Part shown: in pieces, positions 19,477-30,041 of the stretch | Position numbering within the stretch: the first letter of the stretch is position 1 | Layout of the letters: each line of letters opens with the position of its first letter | Source: Aspidiotus rigidus | Lineage: Eukaryota > Arthropoda > Insecta > Hemiptera > Diaspididae | Direction of reading: 5' to 3' | Assembly (NCBI GenBank): GCA_035079385.1 | Contig: JAVHKY010000054.1 | Span: 1,837,501 to 1,901,500, forward strand | DNA: 64,000 nt | The notes under the pieces: model-generated | Seen by the model: the letters and a program-made list of their open reading frames with translations, nothing else | Told to the model about the DNA's origin: nothing | Database searches by the model: none | Program-made: the position numbers and the translations under genes

Positions 19477-21598
19477 TTAAGATTGGCTAAACGAGAAATC
19501 ACGGTGTGCATCATAGACCAGTTCGATCAGACCATCCTCCGGAATGAACGAGTTGAGTACAGTGATACCGTCAGTGTTGCGATGACGCATTATCTCTATA
19601 TACTCGAGGGCGATGCGTTTTCGGTACGAATTCTCCTTATGGAGGAGCTTTTCGGATCCCTCACGGAAGCTGTATAGCCACTGTTTATCAAATGATCAGC
19701 AAAAGCTGACTCCGCTAAGCGTCCCTTCTCCCAAGACTTCAGGTGCTCAGCTACTCTAACTTTCATTTGGCGGCTGGTCTCACCAATATAAAAGCCTCCA
19801 CAATCCCCTTATTCCAACTTATAAATACCACTCCTCTCATCAATTTGGTATGGGGTCCTTCAGTCTCACAAACAACCCCTTAACTGTTGTAGGGTTGTAA
19901 AACGCGGCTATGAAGCCAAACGGGCGGAGGGCCTGACCAAATTGGAGGGAGAACTTCCCCAGAAAAGGGAGACTGATCCAACGCAACCGGCGATCACGGA
20001 TCATGTCTCGGGAGAGGGAGGTGGTGGAATCAAGAATGCTCCTTGTAACTTTCCTCCGAACCATCACGTCAACGTCGACATTGACCCCATTTACCCTAGC
20101 CAGGTGTTTTATTGCGAGTACTTCTCTCTTAAAAGCAGACTGACTCAACGGAATACGAATCAGTTTGTGAACTAGGCTATGAAATGCCGCCATTTTCTGA
20201 GTAACAGGACCGAACGAACCACTGTGGACTAAAACATCGGTCGTAGTATCTTTCCTGTAAATTCCAAACTCATGGATACCGTCTATTATAGAGATCGATA
20301 AATCCAAAAAGTTATTGGAAAATACCCCTATTTCCAAAATAAACTTTATGGAAGGGTACCAGGAATTGAAATACCTCAGAAACTCACCAAGGAGATCTGG
20401 GTGACCAGTCCAGGTACACAGAACGTCATCAACGTACTTGTGCCAATAGTGAATATGCTTAAGTAACACCTGGTTCGAGGAAAAAAGGTCAAGTTCAAAC
20501 TTAGACATGAAAACTTCGGAGATGAGAGAGCCTAAAGGTGATCCAATGGGGATCCCTACTTCATCAGGAAACTCGAAAAATTTTCCTTCAAATTTACAGT
20601 AGTTAGGGGACCAGCAGGTATTCAGAAGATCGAAAAATTTCTGAAGCTTATTGTGAGGAATGTTGGCTCTGACGAGTAGCTCACCCATCCGCTGGATAGT
20701 AGCAGCATGGGAATATTCGGGAACAAACCAACAACATCAAAAGAGCAGATGGTCGTTCCCGGGGGAAGACTTACACCCTTCAGGACATCAGTTAAAGAGG
20801 TCGAATTCCAGACCGAATGAGGAGATTCAAAATCAATGCGATTTTTGAACCAACGGTCCAGGAATTTGGCAAAGAGGTATGTGGGGGAGGAGACGAAAGA
20901 AACAACGGGTCGCATTGGGGTATTGTCCTTATGCACTTTGGGTAGCCCGTAGAGGAGGGGGGGTGTGGGGTTAGGAACAAGGAGGGCTTTTTCCAGAGCA
21001 GGAGTCTTGATAATGGCCTCTCTTCTGTTGATGACACTCCTAACTTCTTTGACGCGCTTCGGAAGCTGAAATCTTCACTTTCTTTAGCATCACACTGCTG
21101 GAGGACCTCGTGGGCCTTGGAAGAATAGGCGGATTTCTCCATCACCAGAACAGCATTTCCCTTGTCCGCCTTAGTGACGATTAAATCGCCCTCTTTAATC
21201 TTCCTCTTTAAACCTTGAATCACTCCTTCCAATTTATTACTCATGCGGGGGAGGGGGTTATTGCGGACTATCTCAGAACAAACTTTCTGGGTATTAAAAC
21301 CAGGGCCAATCTTAACAGCAAGATCCGCAACAACATTAGCCACTATTTCATCTTTCTTGAGGGGAGGTAGACTAAATTTCAAACCTTTCTCAAGGAGGGC
21401 TGTTTCGTCACCTTTGAACACTACCTGACTATTATTTATGAGGGGGGGATGGAATTTATGAACGTCAACACCATCACTCGACCCTTTTTCAACCACATCA
21501 CCATTAACCTTCATTAGGGAGGACAACTTCTTATTTTTCTTCTCCCTCAACTTCACCTCAAACTTCCGACAGTTTAATTTGACGTCCCGCATAAAGTA
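19477..21598 (-). pseudogene. PLE-D long copy: N-terminal region, RT, GIY-YIG, degenerate
   Basis: Reads from an N-terminal lysine-rich part (RKFEVKLREKKNKKLSS) through DETALLEKGLKFSLPP, PLPRMSNK, VTKADKGNA, the RT core and the GIY-YIG domain. Frameshifts occur near 21060 and about 20940 and 20690. A TAA interrupts the endonuclease near 19820 (after IYKLE). RT catalytic YVDDVLC is near 20430. The long minus ORF at 20792-21940 mixes this copy with antisense of the plus copy, so its first 110 or so residues are not native. Confidence 0.85.
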
Positions 21599-22204
21599 GT
21601 CAATGTCGACGTTGACGTGATGGTTCGGAGGAAAGTTACAAGGAGCATTCTTGATTCCACCACCTCCCTCCCCCGAGACATGATCCGTGATCGCCGGTTG
21701 CGTTGGATCAGTCTCCCTTTTCTGGGGAAGTTCTCCCTCCAATTTGGTCAGGCCCTCCGCCCGTTTGGCTTCATAGCCGCGTTTTACAACCCTACAACAG
21801 TTAAGGAGTTGTTTGTGAGACTGAAGGACCCCATACCCATTGATGAGAGGAGTGGTATTTATAAGTTGGAATAAGGGGATTGTGGAGGCTTTTATATTGG
21901 TGAGACCAGCCGCCAAATGAAAGTTAGAGTAGCTGAGCACCTGAAGTCTTGGGAGAAGGGACGCTTAGGGGAATCAGCTTTTGCTGATCATTTGATAAAC
22001 AGTGGCCACAGCTTCCAAGAGGGATCCGAAAAGCTCCTCCATAAGGAGAATTCGTATCGAAAGCGCATCGCCCTCGAGTATATAGAGATAATGTGTCATC
22101 GCAACACTGACGGTATCATTGTACTCAACTCGTTCATTTCGGAGGATGGCCTGATCGAACTGGTCTATGATTCACACCGTGATTTCTCGTTTAGCCAATC
22201 TTAA
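21599..22204 (+). pseudogene. PLE-D short copy: linker and GIY-YIG
   Basis: Starts at VDVMVRRKVTRSILDSTTSLPR, continues through PFLGKFSLQFG, and has the same in-frame TAA as the long copy before GDCGGFYIGETSRQ. It ends at the normal PLE C-terminus (FSQS). Sharing the nonsense codon shows that both copies came from one defective source or one event. Confidence 0.87.
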
Positions 22205-22248
22205 TACATTGTTCTTCTCCTCCGTTCGTCACTTGCTTTCATTTCAGG

Positions 22249-22285
22249 CTTGAAGATGGTTTATTAACCGAAAGCGCTCGTCGTT
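22249..22285 (+). ncRNA. Conserved PLE 3' hairpin with GAAAGCGCTCG
   Basis: GATGGTTTATTAACC forms a short hairpin followed by GAAAGCGCTCG. Comparable hairpins, some with one or two substitutions, lie at 5449-5484 (+), 14013-14045 (-), about 19400-19437 (-), 26370-26415 (-), 29474-29509 (+), about 41880-41925 (-), 50225-50260 (+), about 56480-56520 (-) and 62750-62790 (+). PLE terminal regions are known to carry hammerhead ribozymes; this resembles the stem II-GAAA part, but the usual CUGANGA core is not matched exactly. Confidence 0.5.
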
Positions 22286-22380
22286 TTGTATTTTCTGCGG
22301 TTTGCAAGATCTTCCTTCGGAGTATTCGTCTTTTCCGCGTTTATTATGGATAGCCGTAACTTAGAGGAACGGATTCGTCC

Positions 22381-22585
22381 TATAGGGTGACTTGTGGAGG
22401 TTGCCCTAACGTCTACATAGGGATGACCAACCGTCAACTCCAAATTAGAGTTGACGAGCACGAAAAAATTCGGATGAAAGGTAAAGGGGAGGCGACAGCC
22501 TTTGCTGATCCCTTAATTGAAAGTGGTCAGATCTTTAATGAGGAATTCGAAGTCCTCCTCCATAGGGAAAATTATTTCTTATTTT
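22381..22585 (+). pseudogene. PLE-C, 3' portion (GIY-YIG domain)
   Basis: Continues directly from 19325: VTCGGCPNVYIGMTNRQLQIRVDEH, then HRENYF where it ends abruptly. It contains the endonuclease YIG and R/H residues. The first ten bases are the target duplication of PLE-D (TATAGGGTGA). Confidence 0.82.
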
Positions 22586-22589
22586 GAAT

Positions 22590-22700
22590 TTTTGGCATAT
22601 TTTGGTCCATAACTCGGCTCCGAAAAGTCCTAGAAAGCTGTTGGGTAGGAGCGAAAATTGAGGATAAAATCGGGTCCCCTGCGTTCCTCGTTTAACTTTG
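22590..22700 (-). repeat. R1 repeat fragment, reverse orientation
   Basis: On the minus strand it carries CTTTTCGGAGCCGAGTTATGG and CAAAATATGCC, matching the end of the R1 head block at 5850-5900, 6810-6850 and 37990-38030. Followed by a T-run at about 22720. Confidence 0.65.
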
Positions 22701-25700
22701 TTGAGGTAGCCGTAATTTTTTTTTTTTTATTTCACCAGCCAAACTTTGATGAATTTGTAATGATAATGTGAGAACCACCATGTATTCCACCACATTTGGC
22801 AAAAAATGAGTCATTTCCGTACGATTTAATGACTCCTATCAATAACTAAATGAAAAACTTCAAATTGAATTTCCCTCCATAGAACGCTTCGTTATCACAA
22901 CTCTTTCATCATATTGGGATAAGACGATATAATGTATAGCTTGTACACAATAAATAAACCTTCAAACGTTAACAAATGTTTCCCTCTCAAGACGTATGGA
23001 CCTAAATTGAGATGCAAATAATCTTCTCGGGTATTTAATTAATAACCGCGTAATAAAAGGTAAATTACGTCCATTTAATTCCGTTAACAGCGTAAGCGTT
23101 TACGACAATGACTAATGATAGACGTAACGATAGATGTTACGATAGAAGAACTTTATGAGATGGTGCCGCGTCGGGGTCCAGCGAGAGAGGCTCAGCAGCT
23201 TCTTTTCCAACTAGATGGAGTAGCCATTCGCTGCATATCGCGTCTTGAAAAGTACGTCGAGCATTTCTGCCTCCGCTAGAAATTCTGTTGGTGTTGGCAT
23301 TTTTGGTGGTTAACCAGTAAGACACGGATATTGTAACCGGCGCGTATAAATCAAATTACGCGGTAAAAATGTCCGTTTTGCGGACGTTTCTGCAGATAAG
23401 ATCTGAGCTCTAGCACAATGTGTCGTGATGAAGTTCTCTCAACAATATGGCATCCAGCAGTGGCGAGATACACTTTGAAAATTTTTTGTTCTCTTCAAAC
23501 TGAAATACCGCACTTTGGAACGGAAAAAGAAATAATGCGACTCCGTCCCCTTTAATTGTTGCGAATAGCCCCCGCTGCTTGAATAATAATCATGAGAAAT
23601 AAATAAATACATAATAGATTTTCGTAATCCTCACACCTAAGACGACACGAGAAAAGTCGAATTTCGCCTTAATTCGAAGGTTTTATCGGAGCAATATTTT
23701 TGTTTCTCCTTCGAGAAGTCGGTATACGTACCGCAATAAGTTGCGAAACATCCTTCTAATTTGTTCTCTTTCTCCCTTCAAGGAGGATTACGTATACTTT
23801 TTAGTTTAAATTGTTAAAAAGTGGGGGCGTTCAAAAGTACCGTGCGTATCGCTTCAATTTACATAAATTTTATTTTCATACCTTAGAAAATCCAGTTCAT
23901 TAAATCAACGATTCGGCCCATTCCGAATGTCTACCGTATTTTCAAATTAGGCATCCAATACCTTTTGCTTTGAACACGACGTAGAGAAGTGTCCTACACA
24001 CTGTCTAATCGTCGATTGTACTTCGTTTCTAAATATGAATTACTCGTACATAGCGTTCATCCACAAATGGATGATCGAGTAACAATGCTGATGATTATTT
24101 ACTGGTCGATAAAATATAAAAGGCGAAAGTAAAACCTTTAAATATAGACGTTTACGATGTTTCTCAATGAGTCTGAAATTAATGTGCGCCTCGTATATAT
24201 ACGAAAGGCACCATAGAAATTTATGGTAGTAATTTCACGCATTATATTTTACACCGGTCTGGCAATATTTGTACGCCGAGTTGGTTATTTCATAAAAAAA
24301 CACGTGTTAATTTAATGAGCCGCGATCGTGTTACCAATTGCGCTCTTTACGGTCAAGATATACTTTACGGTGATCGCGCAAGAGAGGAATTAATAAGGAC
24401 AATTGCTCTTGAGCATTATGGTGTCGTGAAAATTTGAAACTGGATCAAAGCGCTTCGTGGTCACACCGACTGCGAACGAGATCAACTTTTTTCGTCGAGA
24501 GAATTCACTCATGTGGTCCAAGTATCGTATTCTATAGCCAGTCTTTAAAGACAGGATATACTCGATAATCGGCCTACAACGAGAGGCGAAAATTCGTGAA
24601 TTGGTAAGGTCAATACCGTAAAAAATTTCCTCCTAACTTTTCGAGTTGAAGGCGAGTGAAAGTTTCTACAAAATTACAGCCTATATCTACTAACCAAAGT
24701 CGTAACAAAAACACGAACGATTGAAATTGGTACCGTACGGACCCGATTTTAGTGCGGCCGCAGGCGACGAAATTCGAATGTCGAGGCCGACACAAAGCGT
24801 TTTGTCAAAGAGCATCGAGTATTAGAACGATCTACGACAATGGAAATTAACGCTATATAACTGTATATCTGCAGCAAGACAGTCGTTAGTTTTAGAGTAG
24901 AGCAAATTTTCGAATGCAAAACGGTTTTCCGAAGTGTACACACGCCGGTAACTCTTAAATTATTCCAGTTGAGCCAGATGGGACTTTACGAGGCCGCGTG
25001 CGCGCGCGGGTTAAGCACCATACCGCAAAATCTACTTTAAATTATGCAAATCAAAACTAACTTGAGATAAGGTTTTCGCAAAGTTCGAAACAAACAAGAA
25101 CAAACAGATGACAGGAATGCGCCACTCGAAAATTTATTCCGGCTCTTGTTAGCTGCTGCTACATGCAACTCTCTATTCACTTTTCTTTTGCCCTTAGTGA
25201 GGATATTACAGTAAGCGCTTTATCTCCCCCCCCCCGTTCTCGTCGTACCCCTTGACCAGATCTGTCGTTCTATTTGAATACGAAGGAAATTTCATTAAGA
25301 CGTTGATTGTCGAACCTCGCCCGGAGAACGATACGACGAATGCTCCTGATAGTTTGATTGGTATACATTAAGGTGTAACGAGTACTTATTCTACCTATAT
25401 AGGACTGCGAAGTTATAATTTTCTTAACGAAAGCGAAATTTTGTAGAACAATTCAAAGACGAGTTACTACTGCTTCATATTTTTAATTTGTAAGTTACAA
25501 ACTTCAAGGCTCTGAAGGTTGTAAAGTTTGTTTCACTTTCCTCCTATCAAATTCACTTTACAAATCACTGAAAAACTAAATACAAATTTAGATGCATTTC
25601 AATTTAGCTAGGTAGGTCAAACTTTTCTCGTTTCAATGAAGAAGAAATCGACAAGTATACTAGTTTGTAATACGTCGAATACTTGGCTTTGAAAAAGCGT

Positions 25701-26204
25701 CTTCAGAACTGAGAGGAAAGATGTTGGACGAAAAGACCTTCTCCCCACCCACATAGGTAGACAGTTTCGAACTGCTCCTCTCTTTGTGTACAGCTTATTT
25801 AGTCAGTATCCTCATATAATATCATGAGATTGGTTGTTAATTATCCATTTTTGACATGTTTCATGTCTTCACTCTGCCCTGACCCCTAATTTGAGATTTG
25901 GCGAGTGCCCCCCTTCACCCTAGCGTGCGTGTGCGCGTACAAATCTCTACCCCGTGAGTGATTCAGAAATTTACGAGTTCACTCGGCCTAGTTTGTACTT
26001 GATCAGTGTACTGAAGTTATACCCTCTATACTAGGCCTAATACTGCCCTAACCCCTAATTTGAAAAATTGCGAGTTCATCCCTCGAGTTCACACCAGCCA
26101 GTTTACATATGTACTAGCTTTATACTGAGAGTGCATATCAACGTAGCTAGTATAAACCAGGCGTACACTAGTATATTTTATAAAAGGAGCTAGTCAGTTT
26201 TGTT
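22701..26204. other. Intergenic, no gene recognised
   Basis: The longest gene-poor unique stretch. Short minus-strand ORFs (23137-23325, 24610-24943) lack ATG starts, domains or a convincing splice pair. A C-run is at 25228-25236. At 25872-25905 and 26043-26080 a phrase near CTAATTTGA is duplicated. I see no transposon termini or RNA gene. Confidence 0.5.
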
Positions 26205-26314
26205 ATACTACACCATGCACCTAAAAAGCTATTAGCTTAAAATATTCTAAGCTGGGCTTATACTAGACCAAGGAGGAGAGCGAACGAGCGGAACGAGTGA
26301 ACTACCCAAAGGCT
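26205..26314. repeat. Tandem repeat, left part, interrupted by PLE-E
   Basis: One unit with AAGCTATTAGCTT, GAGCGAACGAGCGGAACGAG and CTACCCAAAGGCT. It continues beyond PLE-E at 29609. Confidence 0.8.
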
Positions 26315-26467
26315 TAGAGAAATATACTCGAAGAGAGTAACGAAACAATACAAGAACCGCACAATATTATAAACAGACCGAGCGCTTTCGACTAAACAGT
26401 CATTCTCACGGTATAGAAAGCGACTGAACCCAACACCAACGAGAACAAGAAACAACGAACGAGGAGG

Positions 26468-28404
26468 TCATGACTGAACCAGCGAGTCATCGAAATGTGA
26501 ATCATTCTCATAGACTAATTCAATCAATCCCTCCTCAGGAACGTACCTGTTCACCACGGTAATGTCTTTAATATTTCGGTGACGATGAATTTCAATTTCT
26601 TCCAAAGCCAAGCGCCTAAAATAAGATTTTTCCCTGTGGAGGAGAACTTCGGATCCCTCTTTGAGGCTATGACCGCATTCGATTAAGTGGTCAGCAAACG
26701 CCGACTCCCCTACTTTTCTTTTTTCCCATGCTTTTCTATGTTCATCAACTCTAATTTTGAATTGACGGCTAGTCATCCCTATGTGCACACTCGGGCAATC
26801 ACCACAGGCCACCCTATAAACACCCTCCCTCTCGGCCATCGGAATCGGATCCTTTAACTTGACCAAGAGGCTCTTCACCGTATTGGTACTATAAAACGCC
26901 GGTCGGAAACCAAAGGGACGGAGGACACGGCTCACCTCCGAAGAAAACTTCCCCAAAAACGGCATCCTAATCCACCGTTTACGCCTATCAAGATGCAACT
27001 GGCGGGGGAGGGAGGTAGTTGAGTCAAGACTTTTTCTTGTAAGTCTCCTACGGACCATGAGGTCAATGTCCACTTTCACCTGATTCACTCTAGCCAAGTG
27101 CTTTATCGTCACGAGTTCCTTATTAAACGCTACCTCACTCAAGGGGATCTGAATGAGGCGATGTATTAAACTATTAAATGTGGCAACTTTATGGGCAAAA
27201 GGTACGAAAGACGACCCGTGGATAGTAATATCGGTCGAAGTACTTTTCCGGTAAATACCGAAATCATGGACACCGTCAATGACGGATATGGTTATGTCCA
27301 AAAATTTATTGATGAGCCGCCAACTTCAAGAGTGAACTTGATGGACGGATATAAACTATTTAAATATGCTAGAAACTCACTAAGGAGCTCCGCGGGACCG
27401 GTCCACGCACACAATATGTCATCCACGTACCTATGCCAATAGAAAACGTGATTTAAAAACACCTGGCCCGAGGAAAACAGGTCGACCTCAAATTTAGACA
27501 TAAACACCTCCGAAATAAGAGAGCCTAAGGGGGAACCAATAGGGATCCCTACCTCCTCAGGGAACTCGAAATATTTATCATCGAACTTACAAAAATTAGG
27601 TGACCAACAGGCGTTTAAGAGGTCAAAGAATTCACCAAATTCACTATGAGGAGTACCACAGTCTACGAGCAGTTTGCCTATTTGTTGCATAGTGGTAGCC
27701 TTTGGAATGTTAGGAAAAAGCCCAACGACATCAAACGAGCACAGAATTGAACCCGGAGGAAGGATAGTGTCCTTCAATTTTTCAGCCAGGGCGCTCGAAT
27801 TCTTTACTGAATAGGGAGACTCAGCCTCCACACGAGCTTTGAACCAACCATCGAGGAACTTAGCGAGGGAGTAAGTAGGGGAGGAAACGAAGGAAACAAC
27901 CGGCCGCATCGGCACATTTTCTTTGTGTACCTTCGGCAGCCCGTAAAGGAGGGGAGGAGCGGGATTCGGCTCCAAGATAGCTTTCTTTAGAGATGGGCTC
28001 TTAATGATTACCTCACTACCATTAATAAGTTTTCTAGCCTCTTTAACGAATTTTGGAAAATCGAAGAGGGGGGCCTCCTTAGCCCCACATTGGCCAAGTA
28101 CCTCGTAAACCTTAGAGACGTAGGAAGCCTTATTCATCACTACGACGGCATTCCCTTTGTCAGCCTTGGTAATAACTAGTTTTTCCTCCTTAATCTTCCT
28201 CCTCAGACCCACTATCAATTCACTCCCAACTTCACTTATGCGGGGGAGGGGGGTGTTACGAACAATTTCCGCACATTTTTTCTGGGTATTTACACCAGGG
28301 CCGATTTTTATAGCTAAATCAGCTACAACATTTGCCAACGTCTCCTGATTTTTTAGAGGGGGGAGCCCGAACTTCAATCCCTTCTCTAGGAGTGTCATCT
28401 CATC
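26468..28404 (-). pseudogene. PLE-E long copy: RT and GIY-YIG with one frameshift
   Basis: Enters at DEMTLLEKGLKFGLPP next to the junction and runs through the RT (VTKADKGNAVVVM, LLYGLPKVHKENVPMRPVVSF, CSFDVVGLFPNIP, YVDDILCAW). A single T is missing from a T-run near 27300, where the other arm has one more, so RT ends at 27292. The next frame continues MDITISVIDG to the endonuclease and the C-terminus at 26468. The endonuclease has GVYRVACGDCPSVHIGMTSRQ, with HIG in place of YIG. Confidence 0.9.
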
Positions 28405-28411
28405 ACGTTTT

Positions 28412-29418
28412 CCTCGGGCCAGGTGTTTTTGAATCACGTTTTCTATTGGCATAGGTACGTAGATGACATATTGTGTGCGTGGACCGGTCCCGCGGAGCTC
28501 CTTAGTGAGTTTCTAGCATATTTAAATAGTTTATATCCGTCCATCAAGTTCACTCTTGAAGTTGGCGGCTCATCAATAAATTTTTTGGACATAACCATAT
28601 CCGTCATTGACGGTGTCCATGATTTCGGTATTTACCGGAAAAGTACTTCGACCGATATTACTATCCACGGGTCGTCTTTCGTACCTTTTGCCCATAAAGT
28701 TGCCACATTTAATAGTTTAATACATCGCCTCATTCAGATCCCCTTGAGTGAGGTAGCGTTTAATAAGGAACTCGTGACGATAAAGCACTTGGCTAGAGTG
28801 AATCAGGTGAAAGTGGACATTGACCTCATGGTCCGTAGGAGACTTACAAGAAAAAGTCTTGACTCAACTACCTCCCTCCCCCGCCAGTTGCATCTTGATA
28901 GGCGTAAACGGTGGATTAGGATGCCGTTTTTGGGGAAGTTTTCTTCGGAGGTGAGCCGTGTCCTCCGTCCCTTTGGTTTCCGACCGGCGTTTTATAGTAC
29001 CAATACGGTGAAGAGCCTCTTGGTCAAGTTAAAGGATCCGATTCCGATGGCCGAGAGGGAGGGTGTTTATAGGGTGGCCTGTGGTGATTGCCCGAGTGTG
29101 CACATAGGGATGACTAGCTGTCAATTCAAAATTAGAGTTGATGAACATAGAAAAGCATGGGAAAAAAGAAAAGTAGGGGAGTCGGCGTTTGCTGACCACT
29201 TAATCGAATGCGGTCATAGCCTCAAAGAGGGATCCGAAGTTCTCCTCCACAGGGAAAAATCTTATTTTAGGCGCTTAGCTTTAGAAGAAATTGAAATTCA
29301 TCGTCACCGAAATATTAAAGGCATTACCGTGGTGAACAGGTACACTCCTGAGGAGGGATTGATTGAATTAGTCTATGAGAATGATTCACATTTCGATGAC
29401 TCGCTGGTTCAGTCATGA
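28412..29418 (+). CDS. PLE-E short copy: RT C-terminal part and GIY-YIG, open frame
   Basis: Open from the junction to 29418: enters in the RT just before catalytic YVDDILCAW, then thumb/linker, PFLGKFSSEV, and the endonuclease with VHIGMTSCQFKIRVDEH. Compared with the other arm there are amino-acid differences at Arg/Cys in the S-x-Q motif, Asp/Gly and Val/Thr, and no frameshift. It lacks the N-terminal half of RT, so it is a fragment that happens to be open. Confidence 0.9.
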
Positions 29419-29608
29419 CCTCCTCGTTCGTTGTTTCTTGTTCTCGTTGGTGTTGGGTTCAGTCGCTTTCTATACCGTGAGAATGACTGTTTAGTCGAAA
29501 GCGCTCGGTCTGTTTATAATATTGTGCGGTTCTTGTATTGTTTCGTTACTCTCTTCGAGTATATTTCTCTATGATGGATGACCGTAAAATTAAAAAAACG
29601 TATTGATT

Positions 29609-30036
29609 CTACCCAAAGGCTATTAGCTTGAATACCCTAAAGCTATTTGTTTGAAATATCCTAAAGTAGACTTTTACTACACCATCCCCCAAAAGCCAGT
29701 AGCTTGAAATATTCTAAAGTAGAATCATACTAAACCCAGGAGGGGGGCGAACGAGCGGAGCGAGTGTCCGCGAGTGAGCCCCCCAAAAGCCAGTAGCTTG
29801 TAATATTCTGAAGTAGAATCATACTAAACCCAGAAGGGGGTGAACAAGCGGAGCGAGTGAGCCTCCCAAAAGCTATCATCTTGAAATATTCTAAAGTAGA
29901 CTTATACTAGTCCGAGAGGGGGGGCTTAATTGCGTGTGGAGAACAAGAAGGTGGTACTCCTAGATCAAGCAAGGCAAGCATGTTTTCTCATACTAGATTC
30001 ATACGACACCAAGAAAGGGGGTGAACGAGCGGAGAG
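29609..30036. repeat. Tandem repeat, right part, 4-5 units of about 85-100 bp
   Basis: Units with AAAGCCAGTAGCTTG, ATATTCTAAAGTAGA, ACTAAACCCAG and GAACGAGCGGAGCGAGTG. The BEL element inserted at the right edge, and related DNA resumes at 37534. Confidence 0.8.
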
Positions 30037-30041
30037 AGTGA

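Larger units (their letters stand above)
19336..22380 (-). mobile_element. PLE-D, head-to-head double PLE inserted in PLE-C
   Basis: A 10-bp TSD, TATAGGGTGA (19326-19335 and 22381-22390), brackets two copies that read outward: a longer minus copy (21598 to 19336) and a shorter plus copy (21599 to 22380). The shared arms are about 740 bp and very similar. The plus copy ends with an extra tail (about 22340-22380, containing TAGCCGTAAC) missing from the minus copy. Target and insert are both PLEs. Confidence 0.92.
26315..29608 (-). mobile_element. PLE-E, head-to-head double PLE with near-identical arms
   Basis: A perfect 13-bp TSD, CTACCCAAAGGCT (26302-26314 and 29609-29621), flanks a long minus copy (about 28404 to 26315) and a short plus copy (about 28412 to 29608). 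Arms of about 1.15 kb (26315-27475 versus 28412-29571) differ at only a few positions, so the locus is a near-perfect palindrome around a spacer of about 0.9 kb. The plus end has a 37-nt tail (29572-29608) absent from the minus end. Confidence 0.93.

Noticed and set aside
20792..21940. A 382-residue minus-strand ORF taken as one protein
   Set aside because: Its first part is antisense of the inverted PLE-D copy; only the part after the junction near 21598 is native PLE sequence.
22249..22285. A canonical hammerhead ribozyme at the PLE 3' end
   Set aside because: The CUGANGA core is not exact in any coding-associated copy and stem I is visible only in some, so I report only a related conserved motif.
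23137..23325. Possible minus-strand exon of a small peptide
   Set aside because: All three frames are partly open, there is no in-frame ATG at its start, no acceptor or donor pair and no recognisable peptide motif.
24610..24943. Minus-strand ORFs in the gene-poor region
   Set aside because: Short, without ATG context, domains or splice support.
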